In this document: piece by piece, positions 33,030-41,349 of the stretch
Layout: each line of letters starts with the position of its first letter
Position numbering within the stretch: the first letter of the stretch is position 1
From: DASVFB01 sp963815965
Lineage (GTDB): Bacteria > Actinomycetota > Thermoleophilia > Gaiellales > Gaiellaceae
Length of the DNA stretch: 64,000 bases
Direction of reading: 5' to 3'
Assembly (NCBI GenBank): GCA_963815965.1
Contig: CAWFIT010000011.1
Span: 29,087-93,086, forward strand
Made by a program: the position numbers and the translations under genes
Notes under the pieces: model-generated
Told to the model about the DNA's origin: nothing
Seen by the model: the letters and a program-made list of their open reading frames with translations, nothing else
Database searches by the model: none

Positions 33030-33255
33030 GTTCAACAAAGCGAGGGCCTCGCTCTTTATAAGCTCAGCGGCTTATTCAAACCGCGTGCTGGTTCGATTCG
33101 GCCGGGACATTCGCTTCGTGAATACAGATCCCAAGAATTGCCCTCCCGTCTCAATGCTTGGTGTTCGGGACGAGTCGTGGCTACCGCTCAATTCCGCGAA
33201 ACGTCGACGCCTTACGCCCGTGGAATGGGTTCCGATCTCTGTCCAGAGAACAAGA

Positions 33256-33318
33256 GTCTCGAAAACCGTTTCGGGCCGTTAGGTCCGACGAGGGTTCAAA
33301 TCCCTCCCCCTCCGCTCA
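33256..33318 (+). repeat. attR copy A of tRNA-Ser(CGA)
   Basis: Perfect 63-bp copy of 28219-28281, lacking the tRNA 5' half. A stem-loop (33323-33357) like that behind the real tRNA follows. Confidence 0.9.
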
Positions 33319-33400
33319 ACTAAGCCGAAACCCGCACCACTAAGCGGGACTTCGGCTGCTCCAGGCGCCTCGGCGTGTCCCGCTTTCGTCCGCCTGATAG

Positions 33401-33459
33401 GTCTCAAAAACCGTTTCGGGCGGTTACTCCGACAAGGGTTCAATCCCTCCCCTCCACTC
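33401..33459 (+). repeat. Degenerate att copy B of tRNA-Ser(CGA)
   Basis: Aligns over its whole length with the 63-bp core but with about eight substitutions and small deletions. A 9-bp stem-loop (GCGCAAACC/GGTTTGCGC, 33465-33495) follows. It marks an older insertion. 33319-33557 contains only these repeats and hairpins. Confidence 0.75.
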
Positions 33460-33557
33460 TTACAGCGCAAACCCGCTCTCTAAGCAGGTTTGCGCCTGCG
33501 GACAGCAGACCAACCCTCGGAGGTCAGCTCGGAGTGCCTCGACTTTGGCGACCCCGC

Positions 33558-34871
33558 TCACCAGTTCGTCGGCAGGCCAGGCGTGTTCGGCGGCAGGGGC
33601 GTGCCGGCGGGGTGGATGACGTAGGCGACGCCGCCGCTGCGAGAGGTCGGGAGCCACACGTCGGCGAACTGCTGCCGGTCGAAGACGTTCTCGACGGCGG
33701 CGTCGCTGGCGATCAAGCGGGAGGCGGGATCGTTGACGATCACGTCGCCACTCGCGGTGAACCCGCGGATCACCATCAGATGCCCGTTCGTGCTGTAACC
33801 GCTGTTGTCGAGCTCGTTCTTCTTGAACGCGACGGAGACAACGAGTGGCATGCCGTGCTTGATGAACTGCTCCGCCTCGGTCAGCGACCGAAGCTGCACG
33901 ACCTCGCCCTCGAGCCCGAATGAGCCAGCGTAGCCGATGTTGAACGGCCAGTTCCCCGCGCCGCTGTAGTGCCAGTCGAAGGTGTGCATCGCCGCGTAGT
34001 CGACGCTCGCGTCGGCGTACGGAATGCCGGTCAGGTCGGACGCGGTCGGCTTGTCGCCCCAGTACTCGACGACCATCTCGGTGGACGTGGGGCTGCACCA
34101 AGCCTCGCCGCCGCCGTCGAAGTCCGGGTACTCGCCGTGATGCACCTCCTGGGAGTACTGCGGCACGTCGAGCGTTATCCCCTCGGCTCCGCCGAGCGGA
34201 CCGGCAGCGACCGACTTGTCGTCCGGCAGCGCTGACGCGATTGCTCCGACCGAACGGACGGTCGGAGCTGCGCTCGACCCATGTCGGCGGTAGAGCGTGA
34301 CGCGGAGTTGGTAGCTCGCAAGCTCGACGCCCTTGGCCGCGAAGAAGGTGTCGATCGCGATCGTGCCGTCGCCGTCGCCCTGGCCGCCGAGCGAGGTGCG
34401 GTGGATGTCGCCGCTCGCCTCCGACGGCATCTGCGATGTCCAGCGGCCCATGACGTACCACTTCGTCGTCGTGCCGGCGGTCGTGGTGCCGTGCATCTCG
34501 ACCTGGATCCAGCTGCCCGACGGCGTGTCGGCGGTCCAGCTCGACACAAGCTCGGTGAGCGCAAACGCTGCGGCATATACCGGCGATGTCCACGTGTCGT
34601 AGTCGTAGCTCGTGGTCTGCGTCGTTGAGTCGAACGGATCGTCGTAGGCGAACGTCCCTGCGGCCGTCCCGAACGTGATTGCTCCGTCACCGACGACGGA
34701 CGGTTGGGCGCCGTCAAACGTCCCAGACGCGAAGTCGGCGGCCGTCGCCCAGCCGTGGTAGCTGATTTGATCGTGGCTTCCCGGCTGCTTCGCCGACGCA
34801 CCGGCCACCACGACGAGTGCCGCCGTCGCGCAAGCCGCGACGGCGGGCCGAATGCCGCTGCGAGAGAACAT
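33558..34871 (-). CDS. Secreted peptidase C39-like protein
   Basis: 437 residues from ATG 34871. A signal peptide (VAACATAALVVVAGASA) precedes a ~200-residue beta-rich region, then a papain-like C39 domain: catalytic Cys in GGGEAWCSPTSTEMVV near 258, His in STNGHLMVIRGF near 378 and Asp in VIVNDPAS. Similar actinobacterial proteins are exported cysteine peptidases of unknown substrate rather than bacteriocin-transporter C39 domains. The gene lies exactly between att copies B and C, so it looks like cargo of an integrated element. Confidence 0.85.
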   Translation of the reverse strand: MFSRSGIRPAVAACATAALVVVAGASAKQPGSHDQISYHGWATAADFASGTFDGAQPSVVGDGAITFGTAAGTFAYDDPFDSTTQTTSYDYDTWTSPVYAAAFALTELVSSWTADTPSGSWIQVEMHGTTTAGTTTKWYVMGRWTSQMPSEASGDIHRTSLGGQGDGDGTIAIDTFFAAKGVELASYQLRVTLYRRHGSSAAPTVRSVGAIASALPDDKSVAAGPLGGAEGITLDVPQYSQEVHHGEYPDFDGGGEAWCSPTSTEMVVEYWGDKPTASDLTGIPYADASVDYAAMHTFDWHYSGAGNWPFNIGYAGSFGLEGEVVQLRSLTEAEQFIKHGMPLVVSVAFKKNELDNSGYSTNGHLMVIRGFTASGDVIVNDPASRLIASDAAVENVFDRQQFADVWLPTSRSGGVAYVIHPAGTPLPPNTPGLPTNW

Positions 34872-34973
34872 CTGAACCCCCCTCGGACGCTGGAATCGCT
34901 CTTCTACCGGCCGATGCTAGGCGCGCCGTCGCCGCTGTGTCAACGCTCCCGGCGGAACTGATGAAGCTGCGCC

Positions 34974-35004
34974 TTCGAGGGTTCAAAATCCCTCCCCCTC
35001 CGCT
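34974..35004 (+). repeat. Short att copy C of tRNA-Ser(CGA)
   Basis: CGAGGGTTCAAAATCCCTCC and the following CCCTCCGCTCA reproduce the last 30 bases of the tRNA core with one inserted A. It bounds the C39 peptidase segment on the right. Confidence 0.7.
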
Positions 35005-35040
35005 CAAAACAAGCTGGGGCGCCACGCAACCAACAAGTCA

Positions 35041-35097
35041 GGTGGTAGCAACCTCGGCAGCTCGCGCGGTTAGCGCCACGCGAGCTGCTGGTTCCAC
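35041..35097. terminator. Hairpin downstream of the M43 protease gene
   Basis: GCAGCTCGCG/CGCGAGCTGC with flanking GGTGG/CCACC pairing. It lies just after the protease stop and is the likely terminator on the minus strand. Confidence 0.6.
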
Positions 35098-35111
35098 CGC
35101 GCTCGTTCGGA

Positions 35112-36089
35112 CTAGGCGCCCGCTCTGTAGTAGAGCCACGCGTCCTGCTCACGCTGAACCTGCCCGGTAGTGAACTCGTTGTAGCACTCGTCGTACGAGT
35201 AATCCATGTAGTTGTGGATCGGATCGAAGCCAGGGTCGGCGCATGTGTCCTTCGTCCCGTCAGGCGGACAACCGGACGTCGGGGTGAGCTCAGCTGGCGT
35301 GTCGTCCACGTAATCGCCGTGGGCGTTGCAGCCACCGTAGAATGTGTGCTCGAGGTTTAGCCAATGGCGGGCCTCGTGAACAACTGTGAACCCCAGGTCG
35401 TAACGTCCCGCGTACGTCGTCGACGTGCCGAGCATCGACTCCCAGTCGAAGACGATTCCGTCGAGGTATGAGTGGCCGTTCTGGTCGACGATCGACGGGA
35501 GATACGCCCAACCCAAGTACACTCCAGCCGTGGCCGAGTAGAGGTTGAGCGCGTTCGCGCCGCCCTGGTGCAGGGCCCGCTTCATGTCGCGCTCCTCACG
35601 CGTCGACGGCCCGGCGTTGAACCAGGCGGCGTTGTCCGTGCGAGTGACACCGGCCAGCTCGAATGTAAAGCCGCTGTCGGCGCCGCTGTAAAATCCTCCG
35701 AAGCCGAGATTGAGCACGCGGATCTGATCCGCGATCGCCTTCGCGGAGACGTTGCCGATCGCGCCATCGCTAATCACATGGAAGTAGACAGGCACGGTCG
35801 CCTGGAACCCCTTGCCCGCCTTTCCCTTTGCCGAGGTGGGCAGATCCTGGATGACCTCGCCCAGCGCGGGCTCACGCGCGTCGCCGCCACGGCCCAGAAC
35901 TGCGGGCGTCAGCCGGCTGTAACTGGAGAACAGCTCCGACCCCCGCGATGCGAGCGGATTGCAATACGAGAACAGCTGTTGCACGCTCGGCGCGGCCGTT
36001 CGCCGAGCCGCGGTCGCAGGAGCGACCACGACGATTGCGAACAGTCCAAGCGCGAGCGCAAGGATGCCCAAGATCTTCGTCCTTCTCAC
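35112..36089 (-). CDS. Secreted M43-type zinc metalloprotease
   Basis: 325 residues. Signal peptide MRRTKILGILALALGLFAIV. The metzincin zinc site is HEARHWLNLEH near 240 and the Met-turn NYMDYSYDEC near 293. The strand-helix order VPVYFHVISDG, ADQIRVLNLGF and IVFDWESMLGTS fits the cytophagalysin/ulilysin family. Several Cys around the site (YGGC, SGCPPDGTKDTC) suggest disulfides. Predicted extracellular protein-cleaving enzyme. Confidence 0.92.
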   Translation of the reverse strand: MRRTKILGILALALGLFAIVVVAPATAARRTAAPSVQQLFSYCNPLASRGSELFSSYSRLTPAVLGRGGDAREPALGEVIQDLPTSAKGKAGKGFQATVPVYFHVISDGAIGNVSAKAIADQIRVLNLGFGGFYSGADSGFTFELAGVTRTDNAAWFNAGPSTREERDMKRALHQGGANALNLYSATAGVYLGWAYLPSIVDQNGHSYLDGIVFDWESMLGTSTTYAGRYDLGFTVVHEARHWLNLEHTFYGGCNAHGDYVDDTPAELTPTSGCPPDGTKDTCADPGFDPIHNYMDYSYDECYNEFTTGQVQREQDAWLYYRAGA

Positions 36090-36176
36090 TCTCTCCCTCC
36101 CTGTGTGTTGACCCCAAATGCGGCTGGACGATAGCCGGTATCGATCGAGTCTTTTGCCGGCCCGACGCGAGATCGT

Positions 36177-36204
36177 GGGAGGAGGCGGTGGTCCGCCTCC
36201 TCCC
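36177..36204. terminator. 12-bp perfect hairpin terminator
   Basis: GGGAGGAGGCGG pairs with CCGCCTCCTCCC over a four-base loop, just after the stop of the beta-helix gene. Confidence 0.75.
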
Positions 36205-36209
36205 TCAGT

Positions 36210-38051
36210 TCACGGGTAGCTGACCACAGTGACCGGGACGTCCGGGTTCGCGATCGTCGACGACCCGCCGGTGTCGTTGACGACGTTGAGGATGCCTCCC
36301 TTCCCATGGCTCGGGTCGAGGAAGATCGTGAGCAGGTCACGCAGGCTCCCGGCAGGCAGCGTCGCCGGAACCTCGAACGCGTTCGCGGCGAAGATGTCGA
36401 CGCCCTGGTTGAAGAAGCTGTAGCTGCCCATGCCCCAGCCGCTGAAGCTGGAGACATCGTCGCCGACCTTGAACGCGGCCCACCCGGGCACTCCCGGCGC
36501 CTCCATCCACGCGGCCTGGTTCGGGGGGTCGTACGGCATCTCGTTCTGGAAGAACACGACGCGTCCGTTCTCGCCGTTCCAGATCACCTCGTACTTCTGG
36601 TAGTGCTCGACGAAGAGGCCGTAAGCGGTGACGCCGTCGCCGTTCACGATCACGCCTGTGTCGGCGGTGTTCGCCGTCCAGCCGACGCCGTTTCCGTGAT
36701 CGGCGCGCCAGGCCCAGATGTCGTCGAGGAGGACGTTGTCGCTGTTCACGACGAGGCTCGTCGTCGCCTTGCCGGGTGTCGCGCCGCCGATGCGGAAGAA
36801 GACGTCCTGTAGCGACGTCGGATCCGACGCGTCGCTTTTGTGCGCGTGCTTCGGGCCGACCTCGAGCAACACCCGCGAGTTCACCTCTCCTGCGTCGAAC
36901 AGCAGGCCGGAGAGCTTCATGCCCGCCACGTCGGCGACCTTCATGGTGACGACGCCGTGCGTCGGCACGAGCGTGGGGAACCCGAGGCCGAGCACGACCG
37001 TGTCCGGCCGCTTCACCTTGAGCGTCTTGTCGATGTGGTAGACGCCGGGCGTGAAGATCACGTTCTGGCCGCGCGCGAGCTCCTTGTTGATCGTTTTCAC
37101 GTCGTCCGACGGCCTCGCGATGAAGAAGTCCTTGATCGGGATCGACGTGCCGGGTGTCGTGCCACTTTCCCAGGCGGCGCCCGACGAGTTGTGCTGCGCT
37201 GCGGGAACGAAGACGTCGTAGTTCCCGTTCGCGTCGACGTAGAGGTACGGCGCGTCACGGGTGACGGGGCTCGTCGCCAGCGTCGTGTACGGGCCGCCGC
37301 ATGCCGCGCTCGCAGGGAAGCATTGCGCCGGCGCGCCGGCGACGCCCGAGAACACCTGGTTCCACACGCCGTTCGTCCAGCTGTCAATCGTGCTGTTCCG
37401 GACAAGCCACTGCTGCTGGGAACCGTTGACGATGGTGCTGCCGTCGAAGCGCGAGTCGGCGATGAAGCCGCCGCTCGCGAACGACGGGGGGGTGCAGTAG
37501 TCCATCAACGTCGCGAACCCGTTGACGTGGACGCGCCGCATCGGCGCGGCCTGCGAGACGGCCCAGAACTCGCCGTTGTAGCAGCCGAAGTTCGGCGTGT
37601 CGACGTCGATCGTCAGGTTGGAAAGCGAGCGCCAGAAGTTGGTCAGCGCGACGCAGCCGCCGGCGTCGCACTGGTTGCGGACGTAGATCGACCCGTTGAC
37701 GTGGACGTCGTTCGGCGAGAGGCCCAGGCCGGCGACGCTCGTGTAGTAGCCGACCTGGAAGTTCAGCGGGTTCTGCGCGGTGCCGTAGGTGCCCGGCTTG
37801 AACAGCAACGCGTAACGCTGCGGCCCGAACTGGTTCGGCACCTGCTGCGCCGCGATGGCGTCGACCTGCGACTGGATCTGGCCCGTCGTCATGCTCGGGT
37901 CGAAGATCAGGACGTTGGGGCCGAAGTCGGGTTGCGGCGCGGGCGGCTTCGCGGGCGCAGCGCCGGCTCCGCCCACGAGGACCGCGACGACAGCTGCGAT
38001 GACCACGGTGAGGCGCCGGCCCGACCCGGCGAGAGCGGCATGCGACTGCAT
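36210..38051 (-). CDS. Secreted double beta-helix protein, GH55-like
   Basis: 613 residues with a signal peptide (LTVVIAAVVAVLVGGAGAA). Two right-handed beta-helix halves are apparent: one from NVLIFDPSMTTGQIQSQVDA to about 330, the second from IARPSDDVKTINKELARGQN with FTPGVYHIDKTLKVKRPDTV. This duplicated pattern resembles fungal/bacterial GH55 exo-beta-1,3-glucanases and proteins loosely named 'coagulation factor 5/8' or 'adenylyl cyclase' in databases. Catalytic residues cannot be placed by eye. Probably an extracellular polysaccharide-binding or -cleaving protein. Confidence 0.7.
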   Translation of the reverse strand: MQSHAALAGSGRRLTVVIAAVVAVLVGGAGAAPAKPPAPQPDFGPNVLIFDPSMTTGQIQSQVDAIAAQQVPNQFGPQRYALLFKPGTYGTAQNPLNFQVGYYTSVAGLGLSPNDVHVNGSIYVRNQCDAGGCVALTNFWRSLSNLTIDVDTPNFGCYNGEFWAVSQAAPMRRVHVNGFATLMDYCTPPSFASGGFIADSRFDGSTIVNGSQQQWLVRNSTIDSWTNGVWNQVFSGVAGAPAQCFPASAACGGPYTTLATSPVTRDAPYLYVDANGNYDVFVPAAQHNSSGAAWESGTTPGTSIPIKDFFIARPSDDVKTINKELARGQNVIFTPGVYHIDKTLKVKRPDTVVLGLGFPTLVPTHGVVTMKVADVAGMKLSGLLFDAGEVNSRVLLEVGPKHAHKSDASDPTSLQDVFFRIGGATPGKATTSLVVNSDNVLLDDIWAWRADHGNGVGWTANTADTGVIVNGDGVTAYGLFVEHYQKYEVIWNGENGRVVFFQNEMPYDPPNQAAWMEAPGVPGWAAFKVGDDVSSFSGWGMGSYSFFNQGVDIFAANAFEVPATLPAGSLRDLLTIFLDPSHGKGGILNVVNDTGGSSTIANPDVPVTVVSYP

Positions 38052-38327
38052 CGGTAGAACTCCCTTCCCTCGAGGCTCTGGACGTGCCCGATACTAAAAC
38101 CGACGCTGGCGTGCCGAGTAAGGTCGTGCCGGTGAGGAAACGGACGATGCGTGACGTCCAAGACGCGGAGTGCTCCGTCGCCGCGGCGGTCGAGTCGATC
38201 GCGTGGGGTGCGGAAATTCGGTCCACTGCGACTTCTGCGAGGTCGCGATCGGCAAGGCGGGCGAGGTGCGGCAAGCGCGCAGCGTCACCTTGTCGTTCCT
38301 GACGCTAGGTCGCTTCGCGGGCCCCCG

Positions 38328-38909
38328 TTAGCGTCGTCTGCCCAGGGCGCGGCGCAGAACTTTGTCGTATTCGACGAGTCCATCCCGGTTGAGGCGTGCC
38401 TCAGGACCAGCCGCGATGCCAACACGTTCCGGAACCACCCCCCAAACCGGGATCTCTTCTGCTCTCCACCACGCGATCGTCTCATCGAGGTCGTTCGTAC
38501 CGAACCGTGCGGAGCAAATGACAACCCCGCGCGGCGTCCTCGCAGGGATTAGGTCGAGCGTCGCGACCACGCGCGAGAATTCGACTCCTCCGGCTCGCGT
38601 CGGGATGACGACCGCGTCGGCTAAGCCCAGCGCCGACTGCACGAGTCGCTCGTCGCCAGGCGGTGTGTCGACGATTGCCAGGCCCTCATGACTGTTCATC
38701 GCTCGAGCCAATGTGCGTTCGGACGGTGCTTCGACGATCGTCACGCCCTCGACGGGCCGCTCCTCCAGCCATTCAGCCAAGGAAGCCTGGCGGTCGGCGT
38801 CCACGACCACCACCGGATCGTGTCCCCTCGCCACCGCAGCCGCAGAAAGATAGAGAGCTGTCGTCGTCTTCCCGACGCCTCCTTTTAAATTGGAAACGAC
38901 AACGTTCAT
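38328..38909 (-). CDS. ParA-family ATPase (orphan)
   Basis: 193 residues from ATG 38909. Deviant Walker A SNLKGGVGKTTTALYLSAAA, Walker B LAIVDTPPGDERL and switch VVVDADRQASLAEWLEERP. The size and sequence fit small plasmid-type ParA/MinD-like proteins. No ParB, centromere repeats or maf/flagellar neighbours are seen. It could position a protein cluster, or be a relic of a plasmid. A divergent PLP enzyme starts 56 bp away. Confidence 0.9.
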   Translation of the reverse strand: MNVVVSNLKGGVGKTTTALYLSAAAVARGHDPVVVVDADRQASLAEWLEERPVEGVTIVEAPSERTLARAMNSHEGLAIVDTPPGDERLVQSALGLADAVVIPTRAGGVEFSRVVATLDLIPARTPRGVVICSARFGTNDLDETIAWWRAEEIPVWGVVPERVGIAAGPEARLNRDGLVEYDKVLRRALGRRR

Positions 38910-38964
38910 GGGCGTGGATCTTACGCCTGCCCCTGAACCGCTCATTTGTTAGAGCTTCTTGGCA

Positions 38965-39903
38965 ATGGACTTGTCGCTGGAGCGAATCGAGGAAGCGGCG
39001 AGGGTGATCGACCCGCCGCTGCTGAACACACCGCAGTTCTCCGACCCGATGCTCTCCGAGGCACTCGGGCGTGAGACCGTCGTCAAGATGGAGAACGTCA
39101 GCCCGATCGGAAGCTTCAAAGGCCGCGGCGCCGACTACTTCGTCGGTGCGCTTGAGCGCCGCGACGAGCGCCTGGTCACCGCGACGGCCGGTAACTGGGG
39201 CATCGGGCTCGCCTATGCCGGGCGCCGGCACGGCCACCCCGTCGAGATTTTCGCGGGCGCGTCGGCCTACGCCGGCAAGCTCAGGCGCATGCGTGCGCTC
39301 GGGGCGAACGTGACGGCCGTTGACGGCGGCCCCGACGCAGTTCATGCCGCCGCCAGGGATTTCGTCGACAGGGAGTCTGGATGCCGGCTCGTCTCCGACG
39401 GCGAGCCTGCGGCGGTCGCAGAAGGGCACGGCACGATCGGTGTCGAGCTTCTTCGTACCGGGACGCTCGACACGGTCGTCGTCCAGGTCGGCGACGGCGC
39501 ACTGATCAGCGGCATCGCGTGCTGGCTGAAAGCGCAATCGCCGAGCACGCACGTAGTCGGCGTGTGCGCGAGCGGCGCGCCTGCGATGAGGCTGAGCATC
39601 GACGCCGGCCGCCCCATCCGCAGCGACCCGCCGACGACGATCGCGGGCGGATTGGCGATCAGCGAGCCGATTGCCGCCAGCCTCGAGCGGCTGCGGGCGC
39701 TCGTCGACGACATCGTGCTCGTCGACGACGACGACATCCGCGCCGCAATGGCGCTGATCGCCGACACGATTGGTGTCCTGGTCGAGCCCTCGGGCGCCGC
39801 CGGCGTCGCTGCCGTCCAGCGCCACTCGGTGCCGGGCGAGCGGATCGCGGTCTTACTGACCGGCGCGTTGGAGCGGCCGGACTGGACCGCGACGCTCATG
39901 TGA
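38965..39903 (+). CDS. PLP-dependent threonine/serine dehydratase-like enzyme
   Basis: 312 residues from ATG 38965. PLP Lys in IGSFKGRGAD near 52, the Asn loop TATAGNWGIGLAYA, and the phosphate-binding glycines replaced by VQVGDGALISGI. The ending VLLTGA contacts the pyridine ring in relatives. This is fold-type II, close to catabolic threonine dehydratase or 1,3-diamino acid lyases, without an ACT domain. Substrate uncertain. Confidence 0.82.
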   Translation: MDLSLERIEEAARVIDPPLLNTPQFSDPMLSEALGRETVVKMENVSPIGSFKGRGADYFVGALERRDERLVTATAGNWGIGLAYAGRRHGHPVEIFAGASAYAGKLRRMRALGANVTAVDGGPDAVHAAARDFVDRESGCRLVSDGEPAAVAEGHGTIGVELLRTGTLDTVVVQVGDGALISGIACWLKAQSPSTHVVGVCASGAPAMRLSIDAGRPIRSDPPTTIAGGLAISEPIAASLERLRALVDDIVLVDDDDIRAAMALIADTIGVLVEPSGAAGVAAVQRHSVPGERIAVLLTGALERPDWTATLM

Positions 39904-40049
39904 CGCCGGATTCTTCGCCAGGTCCGTCGTCCGAACCCAGAGCGAGGCGCTAATCCCCGCCCGTGCACATGTAACGAATCCACGCGTTCCGAGACGAGGC
40001 CGGGTGTCCGCGGAGCCGCCGCGGGCGTCACCTAGCCAGGAGGTCAAGA

Positions 40050-41213
40050 GTGCACGAAACACGCAGAACGCTCGGAACGGTCAGGCATCTCTTCGCTGTG
40101 ATGGTCGTGCTCGCCACGGCGGCGCTGGCGGCCGCTGCGACTGCCGGCGGGGCATCGTCGTCCGGTGTCGTTGGACAGCTCTACGTCAACGACAACACGG
40201 CCGGGGTGAACACAGTCGCCGGCTACGACCGCCATCAGGACGGAACCTTGACGCCGCTTCCCGGGTCGCCGTTCGCGATCGGCGGGGCCGGCACCGGAAA
40301 CGGTGTCGCTTCGCAGGGCTCGCTGCAGCGGAGCGCGGACGGGCGTTATTTGCTCGCCGTCGACGCCGGTAGCGATCAGATCTCGGTGCTTCGCATCAAG
40401 CCGAGCGGTTCGCTCCAGATCGCCGACGTCGTCTCGTCCAACGGGGACACGCCGGTGAGTATCGCCGTGTACGGCGACCTCGTGTACGTCGCGAACGCCG
40501 GTGCCGACGTCACGAACTACACCGGGTTCATCCTGAACGGTGGCGGTCACCTTCGCGCTATCTCCGGCTCGACGGTGTCGCTTCCTCCGGACTCCCAGCC
40601 CGGAGACGTTCTCTTCAGCGGCGACGGCAGCAAGCTCGTCGGCACGCGCGTGAACACCTCCCTGATCGACAGCTTCACCGTCGGCGCGGACGGCCTTCTC
40701 ACTGCAGCCTCCGGGTCCCCGTTCGTCGCGCAGGGACTGGGCCCGTTCGGCAGCGAGTTCCGTCCGACGAACCCGACGCAGTTGTTCGTCTCGAACGCGC
40801 ACGACGGCCCGGGGAATGGCAGCGTGTCGGCGTTCTCCGCTGCAGCGGATGGGACGCTCGCCTCGATCGGCACCTCGCCGTTCCCGAACAATCAGACCGC
40901 ACCCTGTTGGGTGGAGATCAGCCACGACGGCCGCTTCCTGTTCGCGGTCAACACGGCGGTCTCGACCGTCTCGAGCTACTCGATCGCAACGAACGGCTCG
41001 CTGACGCTACTCGGAAGCACGCCGCTGAACGGCTCCCCCCGCGGAGCGGAGGACGCCCGGCTCGCCCCGGACGGCTCGACGCTCTGGGTCGTGAATGCTG
41101 GATCCGACTCGATCAGCGGCTTCTCCGTCGACGGCGGCACCCTTACCGAGCTCGCCTCGTCGCCAACGCCCGGCCCCGCCGGCGCCGCACCGACCGGCCT
41201 CGTCGTCACCTGA
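40050..41213 (+). CDS. Secreted lactonase-family beta-propeller
   Basis: 387 residues from GTG 40050 with CCAGGAGGTCAAGA upstream. Signal peptide (HLFAVMVVLATAALAAAATA), then seven blades with recurring DGRYLLAVDAGSDQISVLRI-type repeats: FAVNTAVSTVSSYSI and LWVVNAGSDSISGFSV. The family includes 6-phosphogluconolactonase and YncE-like proteins. Secretion makes a pentose-phosphate role unlikely; more probably a surface propeller. Confidence 0.85.
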   Translation: MHETRRTLGTVRHLFAVMVVLATAALAAAATAGGASSSGVVGQLYVNDNTAGVNTVAGYDRHQDGTLTPLPGSPFAIGGAGTGNGVASQGSLQRSADGRYLLAVDAGSDQISVLRIKPSGSLQIADVVSSNGDTPVSIAVYGDLVYVANAGADVTNYTGFILNGGGHLRAISGSTVSLPPDSQPGDVLFSGDGSKLVGTRVNTSLIDSFTVGADGLLTAASGSPFVAQGLGPFGSEFRPTNPTQLFVSNAHDGPGNGSVSAFSAAADGTLASIGTSPFPNNQTAPCWVEISHDGRFLFAVNTAVSTVSSYSIATNGSLTLLGSTPLNGSPRGAEDARLAPDGSTLWVVNAGSDSISGFSVDGGTLTELASSPTPGPAGAAPTGLVVT

Positions 41214-41219
41214 GCTCAA

Positions 41220-41258
41220 GTGCCGGGAACCGGTCTCTTAGCGACCGGTTCCTGGCAC
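41220..41258. terminator. 16-bp stem bidirectional terminator
   Basis: GTGCCGGGAACCGGTC pairs with GACCGGTTCCTGGCAC (one G-U) around TCTTAGC, seven bases after the lactonase stop. Confidence 0.8.
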
Positions 41259-41349
41259 GTCCCTGCAAACGCTGAACGCGGCCTCACGGCGCCCTTCGCC
41301 CACTGGGAGCGATCGACGCAACGCGAAGCATGTCGGCCATCATGCGCGC

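Larger units (their letters stand above)
28282..33255. mobile_element. 5-kb islet integrated at tRNA-Ser(CGA)
   Basis: Bounded by the perfect 63-bp repeat. Contents in order: 28282-28774 without recognisable genes apart from the tRNA stem-loop; several short ribosome-site-led frames on the minus strand; NUDIX and SixA; a SHOCT scrap; a collapsed cyclase/AfsR-like regulator; and an integrase C-terminal remnant beside the right repeat. 28958-29267 and 33030-33255 hold nothing I can call. NUDIX and SixA look intact and may be useful cargo or resident genes; the rest looks decayed. Confidence 0.7.

Noticed and set aside
33085..33343. Three overlapping short plus-strand frames at att copy A
   Set aside because: They read through the tRNA-derived repeat and show no coding signature.
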